Origin: Pseudomonadota bacterium
GTDB lineage: Bacteria > Pseudomonadota > Alphaproteobacteria > Caulobacterales > Aquidulcibacteraceae
DNA length: 13,973 bases
Direction of reading: 5' to 3'
Assembly: GCA_023461135.1 (NCBI GenBank)
Contig: JAEWNX010000163.1
Span: 1-13,973 of the forward strand
The notes beneath the pieces were generated by a model that worked only from the letters and a program-made list of their open reading frames with translations, was not told where the DNA came from and made no database searches. A program made the position numbers and the translations under genes. Positions 1-7,303 of this stretch are shown one piece after another. Each line of letters begins with the position of its first letter. Position 1 is the stretch's first letter.

Positions 1-2504
1 CCGCCATCGGCGGCGCGGCTTGCGGTGAGGCGCGCGTCGGAGCGGCCTTCCACCATCAGCCGCGTGAGATCGGCCTCCTGGATGCGCTCATCCCGCGTGA
101 GCCGCACGCGCCCTTGCGCATTGAGCCCTGCGCCGCGCGCATCGAGATCGGTGAAGAGCAGCCCGCCATCGTTCTGGCGCTGCACGTTGAAGCGGGCGGA
201 AGCCGCCTGGCCGGCCCGCTTGGTCCAGAATTGGCGCGGCGCTTCGATGGCGGCGTTGGTGAGATCGAGATCGATGCGCGCGTTGTCGACGTCGAAGCCG
301 CGGCCCTGTCCGCTCACCGTCACGCCAATCCGCCCTTGTGCATACTGCGCGACGGGATAGCCGAGACGTTCGAGGTCGTTGGCGTCGAAGTCGCCCGAAA
401 TCTGGTATTCCGAGGAGCTTCGCCCGCGGCGACCGGCCGCGATGTTCTCGGTCCAGCGCACGTTCTGAATCGCGGACGTCCCCGCCCGAATTGGGCCGCT
501 CACGGTCACCGCACGCTGGTCGCCGCGCACAGTGAGCTGGCCCTGACTGAGCGCAACGCGGCGCTCGCTCATAGCGCCGGCGAAATCGCGGATCGCGCCG
601 TTGACGGTGAAGCGCCAGTCTTCGAACGGCACGTCGCGCAGCATCGGGCGCTGCAGCCGCAAGGTGACGCTGCCTCGGCCGGTGACGCTGGCCGCTTCGA
701 TCGGCAGGCGGTCGCCGAGCCCCAAGGGCTCCTGAAGCAGCAGTTCGATCATGTGACGCGCGTCGCCATCGGCGCGTGCGGAAATCGTGGCGAGTTCGCC
801 TTTCGGCTTGAAGCGCGGGATTTCAACGCGGCCGTTGGTGACGACAAGGTTGTTGATGCGCGCGCTCGGCACCGTCATGTCGAAACGGTTGCCGCGCACG
901 ACGGCGCTGCCAGTCACATTCGTGACCGGCGACATCGTCGTGAGGAAGCGCAGCGCGCCGTCCGTCACGTTGAAGCGGACATCGACGGCGTCGTCGCTGA
1001 GGATGCCATCGACCAAATCGTCGGGACGAATGTCGAGCCGCAGCGTCGTATCCGTGACACGCCCGGCCATGATGGAGCGAATGAGGAATTCGCGCGCGCC
1101 TTCGCCCAGGCCGATCGGCCACATCTGGATCACCTCACGCGCGTCGAGCGCGCCGGCGACCTGGCCGTTGAGCTGGAGCCCGGTGCGCAGGCGCCGGTTC
1201 GCGCCCGCGCCCGCTTCAGCCCAGTAGAGGCGCCCATTCGCGGTCAGCGCGCCTTGGCCCGATTGCGCGTTGATCTGCGTGAAGCGGATCGCGCGTTCGG
1301 ACGTGACGATTGCGCCCACAATGCGCACATTGGAGAGCGCCACCGCCTCCGGGAACGTCGCCGGCACGTCGAAGCGCACGGAGGGAAGCGAAATGTCGAA
1401 CGCCGCCGGCTCATTCGGCGCGGCGCGCATGATCGCGGAGACGTCGCGCACGCGGATCTCGCCGCCGACACGCGTGCGATCGCCTGCCAGGGACAGTTGA
1501 TCGATGATCAGTTCGTCGCTGGCGATGTCATAGCGCCCGCGCACGCGCCCGCCTTCAAGCGAGAACATGCCGCCCGCCATCTCCGCCTCGCCGCGGCCGA
1601 TCACGGCCTCGCCCTCGAACAGCGTGACGCCACGCTGCCGGTCCATACCGATCGATACGGTCGCGGTCATCGGCGCGTCGAGGCCGGCGAACGGGCCCAG
1701 CGCTGCAGGGGAGAAGAGTGCGCGCGGGCGCGCGTCGTGTGCGCCAAACTCCACGACGGCGCTTTGGAAGCGCGTGTCCGTCGTGATGCGCAAAGTCGCC
1801 GGCGCCGTCAGTCCCTCGGCGCCCTCAAGACGCGCATCCGCGGCGAATTCCAGATTGCGGCCGCGGCGCTCAAGCTGAAGATTGGCGCCGTCAGCGGTCC
1901 ACCGTCCGCCGCCGCCTTCGTCGATGATTGTCAGCGCCGCATTGCGCACGCTAAGGCCGCGCAGTCCGCCGCCCGGCCCGACGGGCCGGAACGCCGCCTC
2001 CATCCCATCGAGCATGCGCGCCACACGCTGCTCGAGCGTCTCGTTCTGCGGCCGCGCCGGGATGACGATGTCGGCGGGCGCGCCTTCGGGACCGAACGCG
2101 ATGTGCATCGCCCCGTCCGGCTTGCGCGTCACCGTCAACGCGCCGCCGGAGAATTCCGCACGCACGAGCGAGATGCGCCCGATCATCAGCGGCAGCACGC
2201 CGAGTTCGATGCGCGCTTCGTCCGAGTGCGAGAGGACGCCGCTTTGACCGTCCTCGACCGTCACACCCACGGCGCGCAATTCGAGTGCATTGCCGCGCCG
2301 GCTCCACGCGAGCTCGACACGCTCGATGCCAACGGGGCGGCCGGATCGCGCCGCGCTCAACTGCGCTTCGACATGGTCGCGGATGGAATTGAGCTCGATC
2401 GGCCCCTGGCTGAGCCGCCACCAAGCGACGCCTATCCCGATCGCGAACGCCGCGACCAGGCCCAACAAAATCTCGACAGCAATGAGCGTCGAGCGGCGTA
2501 TCAT
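1..2504 (-). CDS. AsmA/YhdP-like (DUF3971) envelope protein, 3' end cut off by the window
   Basis: An open frame runs without a stop from an ATG at 2504 to the left edge, giving about 834 residues. The first residues (MIRRSTLIAVEILL) lead into one transmembrane segment at about residues 7-28, followed by a long, probably periplasmic, repetitive beta-rich region. Residues about 463-492 contain WPIGLGEGAREF and then GRVTDTTL, a signature I associate with the DUF3971/YhdP branch of AsmA-like proteins. Family knowledge: E. coli YhdP, TamB and YdbH are elongated inner-membrane-anchored proteins thought to help move phospholipid to the outer membrane. Transfer of that role to this protein is inferred. 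The AsmA-like C-terminal domain expected in this family would lie beyond the window. A GGAG about 9 bases before the ATG supports this start. It is transcribed divergently from the peroxiredoxin gene. Confidence 0.82.
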   Translation of the reverse strand, partial: MIRRSTLIAVEILLGLVAAFAIGIGVAWWRLSQGPIELNSIRDHVEAQLSAARSGRPVGIERVELAWSRRGNALELRAVGVTVEDGQSGVLSHSDEARIELGVLPLMIGRISLVRAEFSGGALTVTRKPDGAMHIAFGPEGAPADIVIPARPQNETLEQRVARMLDGMEAAFRPVGPGGGLRGLSVRNAALTIIDEGGGGRWTADGANLQLERRGRNLEFAADARLEGAEGLTAPATLRITTDTRFQSAVVEFGAHDARPRALFSPAALGPFAGLDAPMTATVSIGMDRQRGVTLFEGEAVIGRGEAEMAGGMFSLEGGRVRGRYDIASDELIIDQLSLAGDRTRVGGEIRVRDVSAIMRAAPNEPAAFDISLPSVRFDVPATFPEAVALSNVRIVGAIVTSERAIRFTQINAQSGQGALTANGRLYWAEAGAGANRRLRTGLQLNGQVAGALDAREVIQMWPIGLGEGAREFLIRSIMAGRVTDTTLRLDIRPDDLVDGILSDDAVDVRFNVTDGALRFLTTMSPVTNVTGSAVVRGNRFDMTVPSARINNLVVTNGRVEIPRFKPKGELATISARADGDARHMIELLLQEPLGLGDRLPIEAASVTGRGSVTLRLQRPMLRDVPFEDWRFTVNGAIRDFAGAMSERRVALSQGQLTVRGDQRAVTVSGPIRAGTSAIQNVRWTENIAAGRRGRSSSEYQISGDFDANDLERLGYPVAQYAQGRIGVTVSGQGRGFDVDNARIDLDLTNAAIEAPRQFWTKRAGQAASARFNVQRQNDGGLLFTDLDARGAGLNAQGRVRLTRDERIQEADLTRLMVEGRSDARLTASRAADG

Positions 2505-2624
2505 CGCCCAATCTCCGCCGCCCCTGGAGCCTCTCTAGCGTAAAGCCCTGATTTAACGCAAAGCAAAGGGCCAGCGCGCATGCAGCGCGCCCCGGCCACG
2601 CGGCCGCCGGCCTGGAGGCCTGAC
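2505..2624. promoter_or_regulatory. Divergent intergenic region between the YhdP-like gene and bcp
   Basis: These 120 bases separate two outward-facing genes and must hold at least the promoter of the minus-strand gene. On the minus strand, TTGCGT and CTAGAG are 17 bases apart and make a weak -35/-10 candidate. An imperfect inverted repeat lies at 2538-2559 (GCGTAAA, 7-base spacer, TTTA-A-CGC). A GC palindrome lies at 2574-2590 (GCGCGC-ATGCA-GCGCGC). None of these is a recognised binding site. The function is inferred from gene layout alone. Confidence 0.4.
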
Positions 2625-3104
2625 ATGGCTAAGACGCTCAAACCTGGCGACCCCGCACCCCCATTCGATCTACCGACGGCCGGGGGCGGGCGCGTCAGCT
2701 TGGCAAGCCTCAAGGGCAAGCGCGTCGTCCTTTACTTCTATCCGAAGGACGACACGCCGGGTTGTACCCAAGAAGCACTAAGCTTCACTGAAAAGGCGAA
2801 AGCGTTCGCAGCTGCGAAGACAGCCATCGTCGGCGTCTCGCGCGACAGCGTCGCCAAACACGATAAGTTCGCGGCGAAACATGGGCTGGAGCTGACTCTG
2901 GCTTCCGACGAGGACGGCGAGGTCTGCAACGCCTACGGCGTCTGGGTCGAGAAGACCCTTTACGGGCGCAAGTTCATGGGCGTCGAACGCGCCACCTTCC
3001 TGATCGACTCAAAGGGCCGCATTGAGCACGTCTGGCGCAAGGTGCGCGTGCCAGGACATGTGGAAGAAGTTCTTAAAATGGTTAAAGGCCAAAGCGCGAA
3101 ATAA
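2625..3104 (+). CDS. bcp: Thioredoxin-dependent thiol peroxidase, Bcp/PrxQ type, lacking the resolving cysteine
   Basis: A 159-residue peroxiredoxin of the Bcp/PrxQ subfamily, a cytoplasmic enzyme that reduces hydrogen peroxide and organic hydroperoxides. The peroxidatic cysteine is C47 in the motif FYPKDDTPGCTQEA. T44 and the proline before the cysteine are in place, and the GVERATFLID segment near the C-terminus is typical. Most Bcp proteins carry a resolving cysteine five residues later. Here that position, 52, is leucine, and the alternative helix site (HDKFAAKHG) also has no cysteine. The only other cysteine is C101. It may therefore act as a 1-Cys enzyme recycled by an external thiol, or use C101. 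The start at 2625 is preferred over an ATG 45 bases upstream because GGAGG stands six bases before it and the family's normal N-terminus begins there. Confidence 0.93.
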   Translation: MAKTLKPGDPAPPFDLPTAGGGRVSLASLKGKRVVLYFYPKDDTPGCTQEALSFTEKAKAFAAAKTAIVGVSRDSVAKHDKFAAKHGLELTLASDEDGEVCNAYGVWVEKTLYGRKFMGVERATFLIDSKGRIEHVWRKVRVPGHVEEVLKMVKGQSAK

Positions 3105-3280
3105 GCGTGTTTTACTTTGTCCCCACGAGATTTGGCCCGGTTCTCGCGTAATCACCGTTAAGAAGCCTGAAATTCCTGTAAACGGCAGCCTCGTGCTGTT
3201 GCAATTCGGGAGCGTTTCAGGTTCAGATGACCTCGGTGGGGCTAAGCGCATTTGTTTAGGTTAGCGGCGGTGGGCGGACG
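3105..3280 (+). promoter_or_regulatory. Intergenic region upstream of the M23-bactofilin unit
   Basis: This 176-base gap is the longest gene-free stretch in the window and is noticeably more AT-rich than its neighbours. It must carry the promoter for the M23-bactofilin pair unless they are read through from bcp. I see no hairpin with a T-run after bcp. TTGCAA at 3199-3204 with TTCAGA at 3222-3227 (17-base spacing) is a weak promoter candidate. I found no strong Shine-Dalgarno sequence just before the M23 start, only a purine-rich GGTGGGCGG. Confidence 0.35.
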
Positions 3281-4516
3281 ATGAGCCAGTTCGGATCGCA
3301 AGCGCGGGCGTTTTTCGACCGTGTTTTCCCGGAGCGTCAAATCTACCACCGGAGCGGTGGTACGGTCCGCTACGTCTCCCTCTCTCCAGGCAAGCAAGCC
3401 ATTCTGGCGCTCGGCGTGGTCGGATTGGCCGGCTGGTGCGTTTACGCCACTACGAACACCCTGCTCGAAGGCCCCCAAGCCACTGCTTCCAACGCCGAAA
3501 TTGAACGTGAACGCGCCAAGTACGATCGCTGGCTGAACGAGTCCCGCGCCCAGGCGGCGGCGGCCCAAGCCCAGCTCGAAGAGCGCACCCGCCAGTTCGA
3601 CCAAGCCACCGCCGAATTCGAAAGCCGCCACGAAGTGCTGCGCTCGCTGCTGGAGTACGCCGGCGGCACGACCATGCAGCTCGCCGCATCCCGCCCGATC
3701 GAGCGCGACGGGGCCCGCATCATCATGGCCGCCTCGATCGACGAGGCCGAGCCGCGCCAGTCCCGCGCCATCACCTCTGAACCCTATCAGGTCACCACCG
3801 TCGGCTTCCGCGCCCGCGGCGAGCGTCTCGAGGCCGACCAGGAGCGCACGCTGGCCGAACTGGAAGACCAGGTCGCCGAGCGCAGCGAGCAAGTCCGCGG
3901 CGTACTGCGCCTGACCGGCGTGCCAATGTCGACCCTCACCGGCCCCGAAGCTGACGCCGCTGCCGGCGGACCGCTGGTGCCGCAAGACTTCGTCGCCTAT
4001 CTGCGCGACAGCGGCCTCAATCCGGCTTTCTCGCATCGCGTCGCACAAGTGGCGGCCCGCATCGGCGAGTCCCGCCGCCTTACCAATATCGCCGGGTCAA
4101 CCCCGCTGGCTGCGCCGGTCGCTGTCGATTATCGCGAGACCTCCGGCTTCGGCCAACGCATCGACCCGTTCACCGGCCGTCCCGCTATGCACACTGGGCT
4201 CGACATGGCCGCTTTCGAGCGCGCGCCGGTCGTCGCCACTTCGCCGGGCGTCGTCTCGTTCGCCGGGGCTCGCTCGGGCTACGGCTACACGGTCGAGATC
4301 GATCACGGCCACGGCTTCAAGACGCGCTACGGCCACTTGCGCGACATCCAAGTGCAGCGCGGGGATCGCGTTGCGATCGGCCAACGGATAGGGTCGATGG
4401 GATCAACGGGTCGCAGCACCGCCACACACTTGCACTACGAAGTGTGGTTCCGCGGCAGAGCGGTGGACCCGGTCAATTTTCTAAGGGCAGGACGGCATGT
4501 TCACGAACAAGGGTAG
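3281..4516 (+). CDS. Membrane-anchored M23 family peptidoglycan endopeptidase (LmdC-like)
   Basis: A 411-residue protein with a short cytoplasmic N-terminus, one transmembrane helix at about residues 40-58, a periplasmic coiled-coil stretch rich in Glu, Gln, Ala and Arg (about 70-125 and 180-208), and a C-terminal M23 (LytM) domain at about 288-402. The zinc and catalytic residues are present: H304 and D308 in HTGLD, H352 in YGHL, and H383/H385 in HLHYEVW. It should therefore be an active metalloendopeptidase that cuts peptide cross-links, not a degenerate activator such as EnvC. The gene overlaps the bactofilin start by 20 bases, so the two are probably translationally coupled. In Hyphomonas neptunium a bactofilin works with an M23 peptidase (LmdC) of this architecture in cell-shape control, which makes the same partnership likely here. 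Confidence 0.92.
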   Translation: MSQFGSQARAFFDRVFPERQIYHRSGGTVRYVSLSPGKQAILALGVVGLAGWCVYATTNTLLEGPQATASNAEIERERAKYDRWLNESRAQAAAAQAQLEERTRQFDQATAEFESRHEVLRSLLEYAGGTTMQLAASRPIERDGARIIMAASIDEAEPRQSRAITSEPYQVTTVGFRARGERLEADQERTLAELEDQVAERSEQVRGVLRLTGVPMSTLTGPEADAAAGGPLVPQDFVAYLRDSGLNPAFSHRVAQVAARIGESRRLTNIAGSTPLAAPVAVDYRETSGFGQRIDPFTGRPAMHTGLDMAAFERAPVVATSPGVVSFAGARSGYGYTVEIDHGHGFKTRYGHLRDIQVQRGDRVAIGQRIGSMGSTGRSTATHLHYEVWFRGRAVDPVNFLRAGRHVHEQG

Positions 4517-5063
4517 TCACAGACCAACGGATACGAACTTGCCAGCTCTCCCAGAACCCACTCAACGCAGAACCAGCACCGCGCGCAGCGGGATCGCCTC
4601 GATCATCGCCAACGGCGTGAAGATCACCGGCACAATCGATGCCGACGGCGCCGAGCTGCAAGTCGATGGCGAGATCGAAGGCAATGTGCGCGGCGGTTCT
4701 CTCACTGTCGGCGACACCGGCATGGTGAAGGGCGACATCGTCTCTGAAAGCGTGACCGTGCATGGCCGCGTCGAAGGCTCGGTGCGCGCGCGCAAAGTGA
4801 TGCTGGCGCGCAACGCCCACGTGCTTGGCGACATTGTGCATCAATCGCTCTCCGTCGAGATGGGCGCGGTGTTTGAAGGCCAGTGCCGCTATCTGCAAGA
4901 CCCGCTCTCGCAGTCGGGCCCAGGCGCGCCGGCGCAGCCGCAGATCGTGGCGCCGCAGGAGCGCGCCGCCTCCGCATTCGGCGGCGGCAATTCGGTGTTT
5001 GGCGAGCCCTCGAACGACGACCGCATGGTGTCGGGCGTCATCGTGACGGGCGCTTCGAACTGA
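4497..5063 (+). CDS. bacA: Bactofilin (polymerising cytoskeletal scaffold)
   Basis: A 188-residue protein with the central bactofilin beta-helix at about residues 34-135, visible as regularly spaced short repeats (GTIDADGAELQVDGEIEGNV, KGDIVSESVTVHGRVEGSV, LGDIVHQSLSVEMGAVFEG). It is flanked by a disordered N-terminal tail and a Pro/Gln/Ala-rich C-terminal tail. Bactofilins self-assemble without nucleotide into filaments on the inner membrane. The short N-terminal MFTNKG with its hydrophobic second residue resembles the membrane-targeting peptide of this family. The ATG lies inside the 3' end of the M23 gene, with AAGGGCAGG just ahead of it. It probably positions the M23 enzyme at a site of curvature, stalk or bud growth; this is inferred from the family. 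The gene ends 33 bases before a strong terminator. The symbol is by family, not by proven orthology. Confidence 0.93.
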   Translation: MFTNKGSHRPTDTNLPALPEPTQRRTSTARSGIASIIANGVKITGTIDADGAELQVDGEIEGNVRGGSLTVGDTGMVKGDIVSESVTVHGRVEGSVRARKVMLARNAHVLGDIVHQSLSVEMGAVFEGQCRYLQDPLSQSGPGAPAQPQIVAPQERAASAFGGGNSVFGEPSNDDRMVSGVIVTGASN

Positions 5064-5096
5064 TTTCAGTTTGGGTTGGAATATCAAACTCAAAAG

Positions 5097-5120
5097 GCCC
5101 GGCGAAAGCCGGGCTTTTTT
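5097..5120 (+). terminator. Rho-independent terminator after bactofilin, usable from both sides
   Basis: A perfect 7-bp stem (GCCCGGC, loop GAAA, GCCGGGC) spans 5097-5114 and is followed by six T residues. On the opposite strand the same stem is followed by CCTTTTG, so it may also terminate transcripts arriving from the FMN reductase gene, whose stop codon is at 5137. It is the only clear intrinsic terminator I see in the window. Confidence 0.9.
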
Positions 5121-5136
5121 CTTTGCGGGCATACGC

Positions 5137-5754
5137 TCAGTGCGTGCTCACCTGCTGCGCGCCGCGCCCTGCTTCCGACGTCATGTCGATCGGCTCGGCC
5201 GCGATCGTCTCGATCCAGTCGGCGAACGCCTGCATGAATTTCTTCAACAGGTCGCGCGTGGACTCCTTCAGGATCTCCCCGCCTTCGCCGAAGAGCTGCG
5301 AGGCCGGTCCCAAATACATCTCCGGCTGGCCGAGCGTCGGCATGTTCAGATAGGCCAGCATCTGCCGCAGGTGATGATTGGCGCCGAAGCCGCCGATCTG
5401 CCCGGTGGACACCGACATCACGGCGGCGGGCTTATTGAGCAATGCTCCCTGCGCGTATGGCCGCGACGCGACATCGATCGCGTTCTTCAATACCCCCGGC
5501 GCCGAGCGATTGTACTCCGGCGTTGCGAACAGCACCGCGTCGGCGCGGCGCACGTCGTCGCGGAACGCGGTCCAAAGCGAAGGCGCCTGATCGCCCTCGG
5601 CGTCTTCATTGTACGGCGGCAGATCGCCAATTTGCAGGAACTCGAATTTCAGATGCGGCGGCGCAAGACTTGCGGCCGCTTTCGCCGCTTTCCTGTTGAA
5701 ACTCTCCTTGCGCAGACTCCCCACAAGCACCGCAACAGTGCGCTCCACGGGCAT
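5137..5754 (-). CDS. NADPH-dependent FMN reductase (flavodoxin-fold quinone/azo reductase)
   Basis: A 205-residue flavodoxin-like NAD(P)H:FMN oxidoreductase, the group that includes ChrR/YieF quinone and chromate reductases. The FMN phosphate loop is GSLRKESFNRK at residues 12-22. The second signature, PEYNRSAPGVLKNAID, is at 79-94, and a GGFGA loop near 121-125 completes the flavin site. The likely role is cytoplasmic two-electron reduction of quinones or other electrophiles; the substrate cannot be read from the sequence. The ATG at 5754 is chosen over an upstream TTG at 5778 because AAGGAG stands exactly six bases before it. It is the last gene of the minus-strand block, 45 bases after the lipoprotein gene, and is followed by the terminator at 5097-5120. 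The TetR regulator at the head of the group may control it. Confidence 0.92.
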   Translation of the reverse strand: MPVERTVAVLVGSLRKESFNRKAAKAAASLAPPHLKFEFLQIGDLPPYNEDAEGDQAPSLWTAFRDDVRRADAVLFATPEYNRSAPGVLKNAIDVASRPYAQGALLNKPAAVMSVSTGQIGGFGANHHLRQMLAYLNMPTLGQPEMYLGPASQLFGEGGEILKESTRDLLKKFMQAFADWIETIAAEPIDMTSEAGRGAQQVSTH

Positions 5755-5799
5755 GATTTGCTCCTTCTTGGAGACCAACGCCCGGGCAACGCCACTGTT

Positions 5800-6297
5800 T
5801 CACTGCGGCGGCTGGAGGTCCGGGGCGCGGACATAGGTGATGCGCATAAAGGGCCGCCATGCGCCCCCCTCCTCGCGCTCGCTCACCATGACCAGACGGT
5901 CCGGCGCTTCCAGCGTCCAGGTCGAACGCAGCCGCTGTTCAGAGCCATCGGCGCCGCGATGGGTGTGCGCCGCGAACACATAGCGCTCAGCGTCGATGCG
6001 CACGGCGCCGTTGCTGCGCCCGCCATCGTTGGAGGCGTAGGCGAACACGATGTCTCCGGACGTCTCATCGAGATGGTAGGTGGTCTCGCCCGCGTACGCC
6101 GTCGGACGCACGGCGTGCGTGTCCACGACATGTTCGCCAAGGGTTTGGAAGCAGCGCTCATCCTGGATGCCGGGCTGGTTCTCGAAGTCTCCGCGCCAGC
6201 AGCCCATAAGAGGCGCGAATGCCGCCGCGGCCGTCTGCTCTCGCGCGGGCGCGGCGCATGCGGTCAGCGCCAGCGCAAGAACGAACGCGCGGATCAC
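5800..6297 (-). CDS. Small predicted outer-membrane lipoprotein, possibly lipocalin-like
   Basis: A 165-residue protein starting at a GTG that overlaps the stop of the upstream DUF1761 gene (shared GTGA), a sign of translational coupling. Residues 2-14 (IRAFVLALALTAC) form a short lipoprotein signal with lipobox LTAC, so the mature protein would begin at lipidated C14. The next residue is Ala, not Asp, which favours the outer membrane. The mature part has C33 and C49, able to form a disulfide, and alternating beta-strand patterns (TTYHLDETSGDIVFAYASND, ERYVFAAHTHRG, RLRSTWTLEAPDRLVMVSE). These suggest a single small beta-barrel of the lipocalin or DUF1579-like kind. I do not recognise a named family. 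A much longer in-frame reading exists upstream, but it lies in the shadow of DUF1761 and has no domain character. Confidence 0.72.
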   Translation of the reverse strand: MIRAFVLALALTACAAPAREQTAAAAFAPLMGCWRGDFENQPGIQDERCFQTLGEHVVDTHAVRPTAYAGETTYHLDETSGDIVFAYASNDGGRSNGAVRIDAERYVFAAHTHRGADGSEQRLRSTWTLEAPDRLVMVSEREEGGAWRPFMRITYVRAPDLQPPQ

Positions 6298-6683
6298 AAC
6301 GCCCCGAGGATGAGGCCGATCAGCGTGAACTGCAGCGTGTGGTAGCCGCCATTGATCAGAAAAAGCGCGAGGTTCTTGCGCTCGAACAGATAGTTCATGC
6401 CGAAGCTTCCCGCGACCCAGCACAGCCCCGCCGTCAGTCCATAAAGCGCGCCCGTCATCGCATCCACTTCGCTGCCGAGAAACACCGCGAACGAAGCGCT
6501 GGCGATGAGCGCCAGCACGAATGAGCCGCCAAAGATGAGGCCCATGTTCCCGTTCTTGATTGCGTCGTCGCTCAAGCCCGCCGCGGTCTGCCATTGCTTG
6601 GCGAACAAAGCCGAATACCAAAGCCCGCCCAGGACGAACGAACTCGCCGCCGCGGCGAGCACCGCGAGCCAATTGATCTCCAT
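6294..6683 (-). CDS. DUF1761 family integral membrane protein
   Basis: A 129-residue hydrophobic protein with four predicted membrane helices at about residues 5-25, 48-70, 76-98 and 105-127. The opening MEINWLAVLAAAASSFVLGG followed by LWYSALFAKQW is the typical DUF1761 start, and GLTAGLCWVAGSFGMNYLF is a conserved-looking third helix. Its function is unknown. The ATG at 6683 is preferred over an adjacent GTG at 6686 because GGGAGG stands six bases before it. It lies 13 bases after the TetR gene, and its stop overlaps the GTG start of the lipoprotein gene, so all three are almost certainly on one transcript. Confidence 0.88.
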   Translation of the reverse strand: MEINWLAVLAAAASSFVLGGLWYSALFAKQWQTAAGLSDDAIKNGNMGLIFGGSFVLALIASASFAVFLGSEVDAMTGALYGLTAGLCWVAGSFGMNYLFERKNLALFLINGGYHTLQFTLIGLILGAL

Positions 6684-6696
6684 CACTTTCCTCCCG

Positions 6697-7299
6697 TTAT
6701 GCGGCTTGTTTTGCGGCCGCCTCCAGCAGCGCGAAGTGCGCGCGCAACTGCGCGACCGCGCGGTCGAAATAGGCGACGTCCCGGTGCGTGCGCGCTTGCA
6801 TCACGCCGCCCTCCATCGCCGTGAGCACAAACTGCGCGAGCGCGCGTTTGTCCGTATCATCCGGCAAGCGCCGGCCCGCCGCGTCGAGGCAGCGCTCGAT
6901 CGCCTGTGTCCAATTCTCGAAGTTCTTCGCCAGCAGTTCGCGCACGATCGGATCAGGCTCGTGCAGTTCGAGCGCGAGAGAGCCGATTGGGCAGCCGTAC
7001 GTGCAATCGCTCTCCACGATCATCGTCCGGTAGCCGTTGAGCAGCGCGAAAATCTTCTCGATCGGATCGTCGACCTGCCCCCATGCGGGCTCGAGCAGCA
7101 TCTCCTCGATGCCGTCGCGATAGGCTTCGAGGACGCCGATGAGCACGTCCTGCTTGGACGGAAACACATGGTAAAGGCTGCCGGAATTGAGCTGCGTGCG
7201 GCTCAGGAGGTCGGCGATCGAGGTCGATTGGTAGCCCTTGAGCCAGAACAGCTCCATGGCGGCGTGGACGATCTTCTCGCGCGGACTGGGGCTTGCCAT
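6697..7299 (-). CDS. TetR/AcrR-family transcriptional regulator, possible electrophile sensor
   Basis: A 200-residue regulator. Residues about 6-52 form the TetR helix-turn-helix domain: REKIVHAAMELFWLKGYQST, SIADLLSRTQLNSG, SLYHVFPSKQDVL. The C-terminal ligand domain contains DCTYGCPIGSLALEL (98-112) with C99 and C103. A Gly-Cys followed by a helix of this kind is common in the NemR-like part of the family, where a cysteine senses quinones and other electrophiles. An FMN reductase three genes downstream fits that idea, but the sensing role is inferred. The ATG at 7299 is preferred over a TTG at 7320 because the TetR fold needs no extra N-terminus and a 22-bp inverted repeat would otherwise fall inside the coding region. 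It starts 49 bases after the stop of the DMP19-like gene. Confidence 0.9.
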   Translation of the reverse strand: MASPSPREKIVHAAMELFWLKGYQSTSIADLLSRTQLNSGSLYHVFPSKQDVLIGVLEAYRDGIEEMLLEPAWGQVDDPIEKIFALLNGYRTMIVESDCTYGCPIGSLALELHEPDPIVRELLAKNFENWTQAIERCLDAAGRRLPDDTDKRALAQFVLTAMEGGVMQARTHRDVAYFDRAVAQLRAHFALLEAAAKQAA

Positions 7300-7303
7300 A
7301 GGC

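Noticed and set aside
114..2543. An 809-codon open frame on the + strand
   Set aside because: It is antisense to the YhdP-like gene. Its translation is Arg/Ala/His-rich with no domain, and the minus frame carries a clear membrane anchor and family signature.
3073..3085. Two TTAA boxes resembling a CtrA site
   Set aside because: They are separated by 5 bases, not the 7 of the CtrA consensus, and lie inside the end of the bcp coding region.
3022..3264. An 80-codon + strand frame spanning the end of bcp and the intergenic region
   Set aside because: Most of it is bcp sequence in another frame; it has no ribosome binding site or recognisable composition.
5071..6345. A 424-codon + strand frame across the FMN reductase and lipoprotein genes
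   Set aside because: It is the GC-driven shadow of minus-strand genes with recognisable motifs, and it starts inside the terminator region.
5800..6672. A 290-residue version of the lipoprotein gene
   Set aside because: The first 125 codons lie out of frame over DUF1761 and have no domain character. The GTG at 6297 gives a proper lipoprotein signal and a coupled start.
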